A stretch of DNA of 64,000 nt from Panorpa germanica (GCA_963678705.1 OY783219.1:7998001-8062000); one strand, 5' to 3'. Positions 22,180 to 34,734 are shown, counted from the stretch's first letter. Notes: generated by a model not told the origin, from the sequence alone. Made by a program: numbers and translations.

Positions 22180-22244
22180 GTTCAGCAATCGATTCACTGG
22201 AAGAAGAAGAAATTGCTGCAGATTGCACCACGATATACACTTCA
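22180..22244 (+). CDS. Candidate 65-nt internal exon, product not recognised
   Basis: The acceptor TTGTTTACAG precedes 65 nt with no stop in any frame, followed by TCA|GTAAGTAAA, a near-ideal donor. The segment is less AT-rich than its surroundings. If the preceding intron is phase 1 the peptide is SAIDSLEEEEIAADCTTIYT plus S, acidic and without a known motif. The other frames read FSNRFTGRRRNCC or VQQSIHWKKKKLLQIAPRYT. No neighbouring exon was found within the window, so it would belong to a gene with very large introns. A chance pair of splice-like sites cannot be excluded. Confidence 0.4.
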
Positions 22245-22335
22245 GTAAGTAAAAGAATTATCCTTTATTGAAACAATAATATTCATTTATTTTCGATTAA
22301 ATTTTTCTTATTTATTTAATTTTATTAACGTGCTA

Positions 22336-22725
22336 AGCCCTATTCCCACTCACTGTTTTGATATTTAAATCTAGATTTCACGTTTTCAGTATAGGCATTC
22401 CTAGTCACATTCGTGTTGTAATTTGAATTTACTTAATTTAGTTGGTATGCATGCATCGTTAGTAATATAAATTTTGACAGTTCGACAGTTGGACAAAATT
22501 GAATGATTACAACTGCTGTTTTTATTAACAATTAGTAATAGAAATTGTTTTTATTTCTTTATTTTTGACAAACTGACATTGCACTTCTTTTAAATATAAA
22601 TCCTACTGCATTTTGACAGATTGTCACATTTTGGAAGTTATAATATAATATAGTTTCTTTTTAATTTAGTATTTTTAAATTAAAAACATTGGACCTTGGT
22701 AAAGTTCTAAAAAAACAAAGAAAAC
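22336..22725 (+). mobile_element. Family C element, copy 1 (right terminus missing)
   Basis: It begins TAAGCCCTATTCCCACTCACTGTTTTG and matches both arms of the palindrome at 45155-45922 throughout (GGCATTCCTAGTCACATTCG, GCATCGTTAGTAATATAAAT, TTGACAGATTGTCACATTTT, CATTGGACCTTGGTAAAGTT). The expected right terminus AAAACAGTGAGTGGGAAT is absent. It starts about 90 bp after the candidate exon. Confidence 0.75.
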
Positions 22726-23972
22726 TCTAAAAAACTGACGTGCAGTCAATTATGGCTTAGCTAAGCAAATGGCGCGCTAATTGAAAATTTCTGTTACAGT
22801 TGCGCCAACCTTTAAATACATTAGGTATAAATATTTCGATCTTCTATTTATTTTTGCGTGCTTCTATTATCAAATCATATATTTCATAAAATATTCGTAA
22901 TTGATGTAATACGTTTTGAAATATCCTTTTAATTTCTAAGTTCACTATGAATCGGGTTCAACAAATCTCTGGTCTAAACGCTGCTTACTTCTCTGGATAA
23001 TGGCTCATATCTCGACATGGCATATTTAATGAATTGTAATTTGCATAAACCAACATGCAATATCATTTTTTTAAATTTGTAACAATATATTATCAACTTA
23101 TAATTACTTTTTTATATTATTTATTATAGAAGTATTAAGATAAGGTTTATTTTCTTTTAATTTTTTTTTTTTATTTATTCACTTTCTTATAACATTTTTA
23201 TATGAAATTAAACACTAGGCTACGACGCATTTGATTTTAGTTTATCATACTTATTTGTACAAAAAGTTAAGTAGCTTTTTGTTGTTATCTAATTCATACA
23301 ATATTTTAGGGTTTTCCAGAAAATTACATCATAAACTACATTTTCTTCATTTTGTCAATAAATTTATTTAACATTAGTTGGTTACTATATTGCCATATCA
23401 CGTGAACTAAACCGCTGCCTGATAAGTTTGTGATTATGTAAGTACCCGAAGCAGTCAGCGATCCGTATCAATGCTCTCGCCCACTGTATCGTTAATAAAT
23501 TTGTTATTATATGATTTGTTTCAAGTCCACCGACAAATATTTCCGATTAATATTCCCATTGAACTACTTTTCCAATAAATACTTAATCAGTTTTAAAACA
23601 TTATGATCAGACTTTAATAATTCACCAGACAATACAATATTTAATTCACAAAACAAAAATTACACAATTTCTACAAACGAAATATTTCTTATTTATTATT
23701 TAAAGTATTATGTTTTATTGAACTGTGATGAAATTTCTATCTAAATATGATAATTAGTTATTACAAACTAACTAATTTTTTACAAAAATTAAACTTTATT
23801 ATTTGTTTTAGAGAAAAAAGTTTTTCTGAAAATTTATTTCAACTTTAATAAAAATAAAAAGGAACTTTAACAAAGTTGATTAAAAATTTCATTTAGAAAA
23901 CTGTATTCTCATACATAGGTGACGGAAGGTTGGACAAATTGAGCACTCTTAATCCAGTACTAAATCCATAGC
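22726..23972. other. AT-rich spacer with SINE scrap
   Basis: The stretch is AT-rich apart from the tRNA-like scrap at 23443-23490. No genes were recognised. Confidence 0.4.
23443..23490 (-). mobile_element. Truncated tRNA-derived SINE head
   Basis: On the minus strand CAGTGGGCGAGAGCATTG, then GATCGCTGACTGCTTCGGGT matches the A-box half of the SINE at 47405-47485. The B box is missing here. Confidence 0.5.
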
Positions 23973-24262
23973 AATGGGCTTCTGAACTCATTCGATTTTT
24001 TAATTGATGATTGAAATAGATGTTAATAAATGTATATTGGCGTTTTTATTTTATTAAATATATCTAAATGCTGACAGAGATATAGCAATTAAAAATTTGG
24101 ATTGTAGTCTTAGCGGTACAGAAGGCGGCCATATTTATGACGTAACATGTATTTGTCAAAAATTGGTAATATTCTCTAAAATATAGCGAGTTATTAAAAA
24201 ATAATTGAACATTTAAGATTGCATAGTTTTATAGAAATTAAAACACGATCCACAAGTCCACT
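23973..24262 (+). mobile_element. Family B element, copy 3, internally deleted
   Basis: The left end AATGGGCTTCTG, interior GACAGAGATATAGCAATTAAA and TTTATGACGTAACATG, and right end CACAAGTCCACT follow family B order. The middle 250 bp are missing compared with 9669-10212. Confidence 0.75.
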
Positions 24263-25139
24263 CAGCATCACCAACAAACAAAATACAAACGCTTTAAAAC
24301 TAAACTCTTTAAAAGCTGATAATTGTCTCCAAAAGGGCGTCTAAACCTTTGTTTTATAATTATAAATGTCCCAAAGTATCTGGATTAATGAGTAAAGTTG
24401 TTTTTAAGATACATTAACATTAACTGTCCAACAAAAAAACCCCTTTTATTTTTATCAAATTCTAATTAAAAATTATACAAACCAAAGTAAACTTCAAACA
24501 CAATTAACTACGAGAAATTGAAGAGGAAGTTAGTAATATAAAATATCTTGTAGTAATTATTCTTGTGGACCAGCTAGAGCAGTGATTCTCAATCGAGATA
24601 TCTAAGAGTACTAGCCTTAATTCAGGTTTGCTTTCGTTTAGATTATTTTATTGATTTGTATATAAATTTAAAAGAAATATTAAATATTAGGTCCAATTCC
24701 TTGAAGCGGTTATAAGTAAAGTAATTTAGAAAATACAGTTCTTTAAAAAATCACCTGTTATTAACGAATGCCTTAACAAAATAGAGGTAATTAAATAAAT
24801 AAATATTTAAAAACATTACACAAAAGATTATACGTTTTAAGGTTAAGGTAGCCGTGCAGATTAGTTGTGTTAAGTGTTAACTTGCAACATCGACCGCATC
24901 GCATTTATCGTTCAAACATGGAAGAATAGATAAGCATAAAGGCAAGAGTATACAGCAAAAACAGTAGTATTTGTACGGTTACTCGTATAAATGTATAACG
25001 ACTAAGCATTGTCCGCATTTTAACGATACTTACCGAACGAAACCGAACGGCACGATACCTTTACAGATATTTAAACTGTCTTTAACCAAAAAATGTTTAC
25101 CTATTAAATAAACTAATTAAGGTGTTTGTGGCCTCTACT
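24263..25139. other. AT-rich spacer
   Basis: No genes were recognised. A GC-richer patch at 25028-25065 (CCGAACGAAACCGAACGGCAC) precedes a donor-like GTAAGT on the minus strand but has no convincing acceptor. Confidence 0.35.
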
Positions 25140-25330
25140 TCTTTTTTATATTATTTGAGTACATCAACTTTCAAAAGTTATTAGCATTTAAAACAATATA
25201 TACATTTATAAACATTTGAAATACATAATTTACAACTTAGTATGAGTACTTAAAATTAAAAGATTAAATTTGTTTTATTGATAAAGTCAATAAGCTTTTT
25301 CAGATTTTCATTGCTTTCAAATTTTAGAGT
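25140..25330 (-). mobile_element. LINE L-gamma 3' fragment
   Basis: TATTTGAGTACATCAACTTT, AAAGTTATTAGCATTTAAAA and GATAAAGTCAATAAGC match the 3' UTR and C-terminal codons of the copy at 12515. The minus strand still reads ENLKKLIDFINKTNLI before a stop. Confidence 0.75.
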
Positions 25331-25498
25331 AAAGAAAACATTATTTCACAAAACAATATTTACTATTATTATTATTATTTCTATTATATTATTGTGATTA
25401 AATCTTTAAACTACTTATACATTTTAACAATGCATATTTTATTTCTACTTTTATAATTTGATTAATTTTTATATTTCCCATATTTTTCTTTTAATCTA

Positions 25499-25633
25499 AC
25501 CGTCTTACAAATAAACCTTTTATAAGATTTATACCAAGTATAAAATTCATTCGTACCGGCTTATTATCAATTTATACCTGGTATAAATTTTATAACAGTA
25601 TAAATTTTATAACAGGTTTATTTTTAAGGCGGT
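25499..25633. mobile_element. Fold-back element, about 35-bp arms
   Basis: ACCGTCTTACAAATAAACCT near the left end is the near reverse complement of AGGTTTATTTTTAAGGCGGT at the right end. The pairing continues inward through TTTTATAA-type and TATACC sequence. It is non-coding and was seen once in the window. Confidence 0.65.
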
Positions 25634-26952
25634 ACAAGTTTAACAATCACTGAATCAGGGTTAAAATCCCCGTTCTCACCACGTTGTTCAAACACCAAGG
25701 AGTCAAATATCCTTCTCATGAAATAGCTATAGCCATAACGTCTTGATCTTCCTTAAGTGAGACATCTATTTTTACGAGACACTTTCTTAATAGCACATAC
25801 AAGATAAACCAATCAAGTATTGTTTTATTTTCTAGAAGCCAGGTACAAATTTAATGGTAGAACAATACGATTATTGATTGGGCGACATGCGGCTGCTGTA
25901 ACAGAGGCGATAAAATGTGTCGACCGACATAAATCAACTGATAGTAGCGCCTCTCTTAGTGTTCGGGCTGAGATATAAAGAATACAACTTTTTTAACAGT
26001 GACGTAGGTAATATAAAATTTGAAGAGCATACATTTATGAAATATTTATATATAAGACAATTTATTAGGAATTGTAAATTTTTAATCAAACTTATGTGTT
26101 GCTCTGAAATCAAAGACTTTTATTTCAGTAATTTACATACACATTATAATAATTACACTGTTTAACTTAAATCATACTGTCTTACCTGAAATCAAAGAAA
26201 CGACATTTAAAGTTTATTATTTAAATTGTTAATTACTTTTTATATAATTTTATAATAACTTAACATTATGCACACTGAGTTCTGTCCAGTTATTCCATAC
26301 AACGTTACTTGTTGCACTACACATACTACAATAATTGTAGATATAACTAATATATACCGATACATCATCTGACCAGAATGCAGTTGTAATATCTCTGGTC
26401 AGTGTTACCAACGAAAGAAATATAATTTCTTTACATTTACTTTATTTTATCAATTAAAAATTTATTTATTAAATTATAATTTTCCGGAGCAGAAAAAACA
26501 CGTCTTTACTCCGAATAGCAAGAGAGAACGATTCAAGAATCGTTATGTTTTTATACCATATTGAAAATCACTTTAACTTAAAATTATTCACTAATCTGAA
26601 TTACTTATAACTATTGCCGTGAGCAAATATCATTAATATATTAATAAAAAAATTGAAATGTATTTTGCATTTATTTAATGATAATGTAGCAGGATTATGT
26701 TGCTCTTCGCTAAATAATAAAACGTAACATTAGGTAACAAAGATTAAGTTAATAATACATTAATTCCCCAGTGGAAAATGAAGTTTTGAATTAGCTTGTA
26801 TTAACTAGTACGTTTGAAACTATACTACAATATTGTTTTCTATGTGAAAAGTAGAATATTAAACTTAGAATTAGCTTGTAACAACTTATCAAGTTTAAAA
26901 TAGCACTGGGATATAGTTTTTCTATATGAAAGGAGAAAAACTAACCTTAGAA
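25634..26952. other. AT-rich spacer; family E-like shard near 26775-26950
   Basis: No gene was recognised. AATTAGCTTGTATTAACT and AATTAGCTTGTAACAACT occur twice about 85 bp apart, as in other family E-like remnants. The frame at 25917-26165 has no domain. Confidence 0.4.
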
Positions 26953-27249
26953 CCCAGTAAACATTTGGTGAAATAGAATGGCTAGGTGAAGTTCTAGTCA
27001 CTCGTACTTTTCAATTCTAACGTTTTACAAGTTGGAGCACAACACAGAAAATCAAATTTACTTCAAATTGATTCCCTACCTGTAACAGGAGTCGCTTTTA
27101 TTCAACAGTGAGCAGTCGCTGCAATGTCTGTAGCTCATAAAAGAGACATTCCTTATGAACGACTGAATAGAAAACAAACGCGTTCATGACAAAAAACTCA
27201 TGAAAAGTAATAGAAATGAAATAGAATTTACTCCAAAATGTTTACTGGG
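26953..27249 (-). mobile_element. Family A element, copy 3, longest copy
   Basis: The termini are CCCAGTAAACATTTGG and CCAAAATGTTTACTGGG. The flanks TTAGAA and AACTAA extend the symmetry, which may reflect a TTA/TAA duplication. The right half (CATTCCTTATGAACGACTG, GTTCATGACAAAAAACTCATG) is family A in reverse. The left half contains about 80 bp not seen in the other copies. Confidence 0.7.
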
Positions 27250-27670
27250 AACTAACTTGTATCATTTTCTACCTACATTTATGTATTGTGTTAAGCGGAT
27301 ACATTGCATTAATTTCATAATTTTTATATGAAATTTAATCTACTTATAACCTCAATAAGAGCACAATAACTAACCAACTAAAAATTGTTTTTTTTTTTGT
27401 ATTTTTTTATATTTTTTATATTTTGTATTTTTATTTGTATCATTATATATTTGTACGCCACTGGATTAGTAAGATCATTCTTGATAATTCGGGTCTATAA
27501 TTCAACGGGTTCTAGTCACCCAGATACTAATTTCCTGTCACAACAAAACTATGTCTTTAAAATGAGTTTGAAGTTCTCTTCCACGCCTTTATTGACTAAT
27601 TAGTTATAATTATTTTTTGTTGGCTCTATTTTATAATATCGTATTAATTAGATTATCAAACACCGCATAA

Positions 27671-27691
27671 CGAAACGAAACGAAACGAAAC
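27671..27691. repeat. CGAAA pentanucleotide microsatellite
   Basis: There are four CGAAA units in tandem. Confidence 0.85.
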
Positions 27692-28154
27692 TTTAAGTGT
27701 ATATTGTCTTATCTCACATAAAACATAACGGAATATCTTTTAAGTAAAAGAAATATTTTATTAAGTAGCGCAGAACTTGATATTGTTAAACGCATTGTTT
27801 AATAACAATGGAGAATTATGCGAAGAGTTTTAATGAAGCCAATAGCTCAAATGAGTGACGGTAGGAAATAAAAAGCAAGTTGTTCAAGATTTAATGACTT
27901 TTTAGATTCGCGGAAGTATGCTATAGTCTAATTTGAATAATGGCTTAGCTACAATATTGTTTAATAAACATAAATATACGGTAAAATACTATATACAGTA
28001 GGCGGAATTTCCCGGGGAATATGCTAAAGTTTTGAGACGGAAATAAATAAGAATGATACATCGTAAAGTGCATTAACGGGCCTCCAGTTTTAACTGTTTA
28101 TAATTTCAGAAATTTGACTTTAAATTTTCCGTTTTCGGAAATAGATAAATTTGA

Positions 28155-28199
28155 GAAAAAAAAAAAAATAAATAAAAAAAAATATATATATATATATAT
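28155..28199. repeat. A-rich and (AT)n simple repeat
   Basis: An A run broken by T passes into about nine AT units. Confidence 0.85.
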
Positions 28200-29274
28200 C
28201 TGAGCGTTATCATCGTCATGCATTAAATAAACAACCAACCGAGGCTAAACAATCATAGACAGATCCATGTTTTAACTATCAGTTAAGCTTACGTGTATAT
28301 TTAAAATAAAAATATAATACTTATTATTTATCCAGATGTATTCAATTTTTTTGTTATATTTTTTATTGTTACACAAAAGTTAGGAGTTTTAACCCACCGA
28401 TGATGTAATTAAAGCATTTATTTGTTGGTATACATATATTAGAATTGTATATTATATATACACTGTTAAAAAGCTCTGTAGTAAGTCTGTTATAATACAT
28501 GTCGTTGTATTTAGTTTACAACTAAACTTTGTAGAGCGCACCGCTCCAACCTTTGCCGACAATGTCGGTTCTTTTCGGATTCACAAGTCACGAAATTGGC
28601 TACTGGGATAGCAATGTTCCTTTCAGAGTTCAAAAAGCTTCATATTCGAAGGAGAAAATGTATATCTGTAGTTGATTTGAATGATCCTCCTATTTTATGC
28701 TGTGTTAAATTAAGTACGCCCAAGGAATTAAAATACATCAGTTCTTTCATCTTAAGGTAGTTTTACCGTGATAATTGGAGACAGAAGTATAGTTCGACAG
28801 TCAATACAAAAACTTTAAAATAGTTAATGGCAGACTAATTAATTTTTGTTGGAAACTGTACTCAATACATAGAAACTTTCATAAGCTGACACACACCATA
28901 CAATGACACTTTTCATATCACTACACAATCACACTACACGGCTGTTATTTTTATTTAATTTCAATTTTAAATATTTATATCTTTTCAACAAATCGATCAA
29001 GAATTATTATTTTCATTTCTAAATATTCTTTATTTTTTTAAATATTAGTTTTTTAGAGCATTTCTACAAATGTTTTTTTAGATATACACGGAACTATGTC
29101 CTTATCTCTATTTCTTTTATACTTCTTTATCGGCCAGTTGCATGTTAATTATGTGCACTTTAATTACAAATATCTCGCTTCACAATCTATACAACTAGAT
29201 TAACACTATATTTTAACTTTATCAAATTCTTAATAAAAATGGGTTTTTACAGCTTTAAGTAAGGTTACATTTTT

Positions 29275-29745
29275 TTTTTTTTTTCATTTTAATTTAATTT
29301 ATTTATATTAATGTACAACATATTAAATTTATTGTGTGAAAATTTGAAGTCGATTGGAGTAAAACTGTCGGAGATATAGAGTTTTAAGTCTTCATCATCT
29401 CTTTGGTCTGGTTTCTTTCAGAGTCGGTGTCCTCTATAGCTCAAAATCTACTGTACCAATTCTTTTGACATTTTGCTTTTTTTTTAACTTATCAACTAAT
29501 GAAATCATTTTGGTTTTTTGGATACAGAAAATCCAGTGATGAGTTATGAGTGGCACCGCAGTAAAACTTTTTTTTGTGACGTCTGCGGAGATTCGTTGTC
29601 AATGCCTCATTTCTTGATATTTATTTATGAAAATTTCACAAAGAATTCTTTAAATTTATCATGTAGTAATTATAGAAATAATTATATATTAACTGTGTTG
29701 TTAAAAAACGTTATCGAAAATATGCTTTTTTTTAAATATATAGTA
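29275..29745 (+). repeat. Dispersed repeat H, copy 1
   Basis: AATTTGAAGTCGATTGGAGT, CTGTCGGAGATATAGAGTTT, CTCTTTGGTCTGGTTTC, TCAGAGTCGGTGTCCTCT, AATCCAGTGATGAG and TTGTCAATGCCTCATTTCTT recur in the same order and orientation at 51655-52325. The copy there has about 150 bp more internal sequence. The short frame at 29518 is repeated there too but interrupted, so it is not a gene. The element class is unknown. Confidence 0.75.
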
Positions 29746-30351
29746 AATTAACCAATTGCTTTTAACAGTGTATATATACTGCATAGTTGACAGTTTACCA
29801 TATGTCTTTTGTGAGACTATTTGTTAGGAAGTGACTTCATTTTTTCAATACATATTTTTGGAATATATTATTATGAATGTTTGTAACATATTAAATACAT
29901 GCCATGCATTTCATTTCAAAGCATAATACTAGTACACCATATACGAGTATATTTTATAATTAAATAAAAATATGTTTTTTAACGTTTTATGTATTTTATT
30001 ATTTAAATCGTTACATAATAGGTCACACATATTTCAGTCACTAATTTTTTGACAGGTAAATGTAAACGTAGGTTTTTTTTAAAATTAGTTCAATTTTTCT
30101 ATTGTTATGATAATATTTAGGTAAACAAATAGATGTTGATAAAAATACAGACTATGTACAACATGTTTACAAGAACAAAACGTGCTTCTATTTAAATTTA
30201 GGCAGCATTTTCTTAGCATTCATTAGTGATAGTACCTAATTAAGATTTCTTAAACTACTAAAATTATTACACTTTTACTTTTTATGTTTTTTTAAGAATA
30301 TATATTTCAATACATTGTCCCCGAGTAGAAATTTTATTCGGGTGCATGTCG
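29746..30351. other. AT-rich spacer
   Basis: Nothing was recognised. Confidence 0.4.
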
Positions 30352-31240
30352 CCACAACTCTACATTTATTTATTTATAACTTTTGCATTTCTTTTCAATC
30401 ATCTTCAGAAATACATTCTTTCAATTTACATAAATTACACAAAGAACAAGTGCTTCGCAAAGATCTGCCACCCCGGGGCCTCGCAATGGCTAAAGCCGCC
30501 TCTTGTCATACCCATCAACAAACATTTTTTATATATATTTAACATAACATTATTATAATTCTACTTTAATATTATATAATTATTTAAATAATTCACAAAT
30601 TAATTTTGAATCACTTAACAAAAATTTAGTATTAACAGGGAAACTTTTAATCACATCTAATATTTCACTATTGAATTTTGATCTTTATTGACTATAATTT
30701 ATGCATTCAAATATAATATGATCTAAAATTCCTAATTCGCCACTTTGACATCTAGCGTCGGATTTGATATTAATTTTGTACAGATGAGCTGGAGTTTTAC
30801 AATGATTACTTTTCTGATTCTTATTATAGTTGATGTAATTTTGAATCTTGGTTTCTCAAATTGAAGTTAAATTTTTTGATTATACTAAAAATTTCTTATA
30901 TAGGTAATTTCACTTTTATCTCAGTTTTCAAATTTATAGATTACTTTGCCAATTTATCCGCAATTTCGTTTCCTCTTATTCCACAATGTCCTGGTATCCA
31001 CATAAATTTTATGGTATTATTTTTAGTAGTTAATTTGAAATACAACTCCTTAATTTTGCATGTCAAAATATCATTATTTGATTTGTGATCATTAGAATTT
31101 AATTTTTTTTAAATACTTAAAGAATCCGTTATTATTATAATTTTATTATTAATTATAGTTTCATTAATTTCCAATGCTAATTAAATATAAGCAATTATGT
31201 TTAGTAGGAAGAAATATATTTTTCTCTTCTCTAGTTTTAG
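30352..31240 (-). mobile_element. LINE L-alpha: RNase H domain, C-terminus and 3' UTR
   Basis: On the minus strand, in order, the sequence encodes LALEINETIINNKIIIITDS, then FMWIPGHCGIRGNEIADKLA, then SNHCKTPAHLYKI, LGILDHIIFECINYS and SFPVNTKFLLSDSKLI, with several stops and frameshifts. ITDS and the PGHxGIxGNExAD motif contain acidic and His residues conserved in LINE RNase H domains. A 3' UTR (GGCGGCTTTAGCCATTGCGA, then CAGATCTTTGCGAAGCACTT) and an AATAAATAAAT end follow. This is the longest LINE remnant in the window. The 5' boundary near 31240 is approximate. Confidence 0.85.
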
Positions 31241-33414
31241 GGCGAATTTAACAATTGGATACTTTCGCCGGGTCCTTTTATATCTTTTTAAGTAGATATC
31301 TGTCTAAATCCTGATCGGGACAGCTATCATGGCATCTTGTAATTGTGCTTTGATGTTGTGTGCTCTCGAATGGCTGCATGTATTTTGCAAGTTTTGAGTA
31401 AACGTTGTTGGGTTATTTGATGGTGGACATATTTTGTAGTGTAATATAGCTTAATACATGTATATTAATAAAGCGTATAACCAATTAAATAACCATCAAC
31501 CAAACTCAAAAATTATAGCATTTGTTTTGTTTGTAAGGCTTCAAAAATATCATTCGTTTTGAATTCAGGATTTTAATTATTTTCTTTATTAACGGTGCAA
31601 GTTTAATACACGCTAGTCCTAATACAATAATAAGGGATCAATAAAAGTTGATACAGGTAAATAAATATAAATTTATTCAAAAAATACTATTAAAAAAATT
31701 TAAAAATTAACAACCAAAAAATTAAAACATTTTTTTATGATATAAAAATAAAATTGATATAAAAACAATATTATTAAAATCTAAATAATTTTTTTTAACT
31801 TATTTTCTATAACAATCGTTGTATACTAATATCTAGATCACCTGTCGCAGCGCAAGTCGAATCGAAGGCGCAAGACACAAGCCACGAATGAATCAAACGG
31901 CCAAAGTCCAAGACAAGACAAGACAAGAAGCGCAGCAGCTGAATTTTTCAAATAATTGAAACACCAGAAAAAAATCATCGCTTCTTTTAGGAAATAAAAG
32001 TCAAATGTACTTATAAAGTAAACGTCACACTTTAACTTTAATAAAACCCCGTCGTTAACTAACCAACTGTCTTAAAAGTTAAGAAACATTTTAATCTTAT
32101 CCCAAATGCTACGGGATGCCGTCGTTGAAGACTTCTATTATAGCCTGTTACTTTTCTCTGGAGAGAATTGTTAAAATAACTTTAAAAGATTCGGATGAAG
32201 TTCTTTTGAAGATTAAGGCATTCGATGCACCACGGTTCTTGAGATGAATTATTATTGTCAACCTCGTCACATAAGTGTGCTTATGGAATCATAGGTGCCT
32301 ACATCGGCTGTCAATTCGGTACGGTAATACTGGTATGATAATTTGACTACGAGCAGAACAACATTCGAAGTTGTAGCAGTTTTGTGATGATAATATTTTT
32401 AATATCCTGTAGCACATAATGCATTAAACACAGTTATGATATTTTACATAAATATATGCTACAGTTTACAGAAAATTTTTAAATAAAATTTCGGTCGAAA
32501 TATGAGTATGTATAAATTACTCTTATGTAAAATAAAATTTAATTGCTGATTACCAAAAACTGTAATTATAAAAAACAAATAAACCATTGTACAAAGTTTA
32601 CAAATTAATTAAAATTAATCATTAATAAAATACAGCACGATAGAGAAAAATGTTTTAAAATTTTACATAGAATTTTTTGTTATCAAAACTTTTACTTAAT
32701 AACTTTGTATTAAGTTAGCAAAGTAATTATAATAGAAACCTTTATTAAATATTGATTGGTTACTAAATTAATATAATAATAAGTGAAATTACATCAGCTA
32801 TCTTAAAGAATTGTTCAACTGTAATTAAAATTTAATAAGTTTTGTGATTTATTTCATTATTAAAATCATAAACAGCTTTTCTTATTAATAATGGAGTTGT
32901 ATAATTGACCTTTTTATACTTTTGGAGTTATAAAAGCAAAAGATTTTCAGCATCTTTTTATATAAGCAATAGTTGAGGAAGTAGAAATATACGGCACCAC
33001 TATAGACAAATAGTTAGTACCAACTTCCACACGATATGTGTCAATGTGTCAATTTCATGACATTCCGATCATCAGTTTACGAATTACAGAAGTTTTAGTG
33101 ACGTCACTTTTGCAATTTTCAAAACAATCTGAATTGTGTGTGTTGATAAAGCATCAATTAGTGGAAAGCCCAACTAGAAACTGTTCATTTTCTACTTGTC
33201 ATATAAAAATTGTATTGCAGTGCAAGGTTCACTCTTACTAGCTCGCCACACGCTAATTCAAAGGTTTATTTTCTACCTGGGTAGCACAAGTTTCTTATAT
33301 TAAATCCAAACTTACGTAATTGTGTGTAATAGGTATATTATATTGAAACACTGAATTTTTTAAGCAAGTTTCATCACAATGCTTTTAAATCGTTGGACAC
33401 CGGTGTGATAGTGA
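31241..33414. other. AT-rich spacer
   Basis: No gene was recognised. A GC-richer patch at 31845-31945 contains (ACAAG)n-like repeats. Family E-like sequence (GCAAGGTTCACTC..., TTTTCTACCTGGG) ends near 33285. A perfect CRE palindrome lies at 33099-33106. Confidence 0.35.
33099..33106. promoter_or_regulatory. CRE palindrome TGACGTCA
   Basis: This is a perfect CREB/ATF consensus. No nearby gene was identified. Confidence 0.2.
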
Positions 33415-33870
33415 CTTTACATGAAACATCAGTATCATCAAAACATAATAGACGATATAAAGCAAAGAGTTAATGCTGCACGGTTTACATACCGAGTTCA
33501 TTTGTTATGCTGTTTTACCTTTTGTTTTATGGATCTACGTTTCTGTCTTGGTTCTTTCTTTAAATCCAGGGGTGATAGACTGTTTACGTCGATAATTTCT
33601 TTTTTTAAGAATGTAGAAATGTTATACATTTTACGAAAAATATATGGCAAGTGAACAGTGGGGAATTAGAAATCGATATTGTAAAATCAAAAGGAATCCA
33701 TGTAGAACGGAATAGTATTGTTAAGAAATTTCAGGAAGCCCTTAGGGGTACAAGAGTGAAAAGAAGAGCCTCTACGAGTTGGAAAGATCAATTGAAGAAA
33801 CATCTAGCGAAATAGGTTTGGTTTTAAAGGAAGGGAAAAGTCTTAAAGGAAGCCTTTGCTCTACAGGCAC
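33415..33870 (+). mobile_element. LINE L-delta, reverse transcriptase C-terminal region, decayed
   Basis: The 77-codon frame 33421-33654 begins MKHQYHQNIIDDIKQRVNAA and ends KNVEMLYILRKIYGK*. After frame changes the sequence continues VKSKGIHVERNSIVKKFQEA, then RASTSWKDQLKKHLAK*. IKQR-x-NAA, ILRKIYG, HVERM-like and R-x-x-T-SWxDQ-x-KxxL are signposts, in the right order, of the segment after the reverse transcriptase domain in RTE- and CR1-type LINEs. The stretches between them are missing or scrambled. The frame is therefore a transposon relic, not a host gene. Confidence 0.7.
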
Positions 33871-34254
33871 TTAATTCCATGATTTTGATGATAAACAAGA
33901 ATTACGTATTTAAACCATAAAAGTAAAAGATAATTTTTAAAAATGATACGAAATTTTTGCGGGTTTTAAAACTATTCACAAATTGTGACAAGGGGTTGGA
34001 AGGTTAGAAACTTTATGCGATATTTTACACAATATTAAATTATCTATAACCAAGCCAGACACCTTTTTTTTAAACTCGAACATAAAATATTTGCTATGAT
34101 AGTTTTATTAGTAAGTATTGATGGCATTGGTTTTAAAAATAGTCCAAAAATTAAAAAAGCGAACGCAATAGACTTCTTAATTGTAAATTGGGTAATATCT
34201 TGCATTTACAAAGAGATAAGATGCAAATGTGCACCACAATTTTTGTTTATTTAA

Positions 34255-34445
34255 TATTAATTTGAGTGCATCAACGTTCAAAAGTTATTAGCACTTAAAA
34301 CAATATACATATACATTTATAAATATTTTCAAAACATAATTTACAACTTATAGACTCGAGTATGAGTATTTACAATAAAGAGATTAAATTAGCTTTATTG
34401 ATAAAGTTAATAAGGTTTTTTAGACTTTCCCTGCTTTCAAATATC
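34255..34445 (-). mobile_element. LINE L-gamma 3' fragment
   Basis: TTTGAGTGCATCAACGTTCA, AAAGTTATTAGCACTTAAAA and GACTTTCCCTGCTTTCAAAT match the copy at 12515. The minus strand reads ESRESLKNLINFINKANLI before a stop. Confidence 0.75.
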
Positions 34446-34734
34446 TTCCTATAATACAAGAATTTTTGTTTTAAATTAATCTAAGGTTTAAACAATAAAG
34501 AGGAATTATTATTGCGCAGATTTATCTCCTTTCTCAAGCAAATATTGCACATGAGGTAGTTTACTTCTAACAGTGGAAGTATGCATTTAACTTTAAATGT
34601 ATAACTGGCCCGCGTGCTTGCCTTTCGTTCCCCTGCTGTATGCAGTTTTCGTTGATGACGATGGCCTGTTAACCAAATGTAGCACATAAATATATTCTTC
34701 TTTACGCGACCGTGTGTTTGAATCATGGGGAAAG

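Larger units (their letters stand above)
27250..29274. other. AT-rich spacer with simple repeats
   Basis: It includes (ACGAA)4 at 27671-27691 and an A-rich plus (AT)n tract at 28155-28199. A 37-codon frame at 28562-28675 (MSVLFGFTSHEIGYWDSN and on) has no recognised family. Confidence 0.4.

Noticed and set aside
25640..25690. GGTTAAAATCCCC resembling a B box
   Set aside because: It lies just past the fold-back element and has no A box at the right distance.
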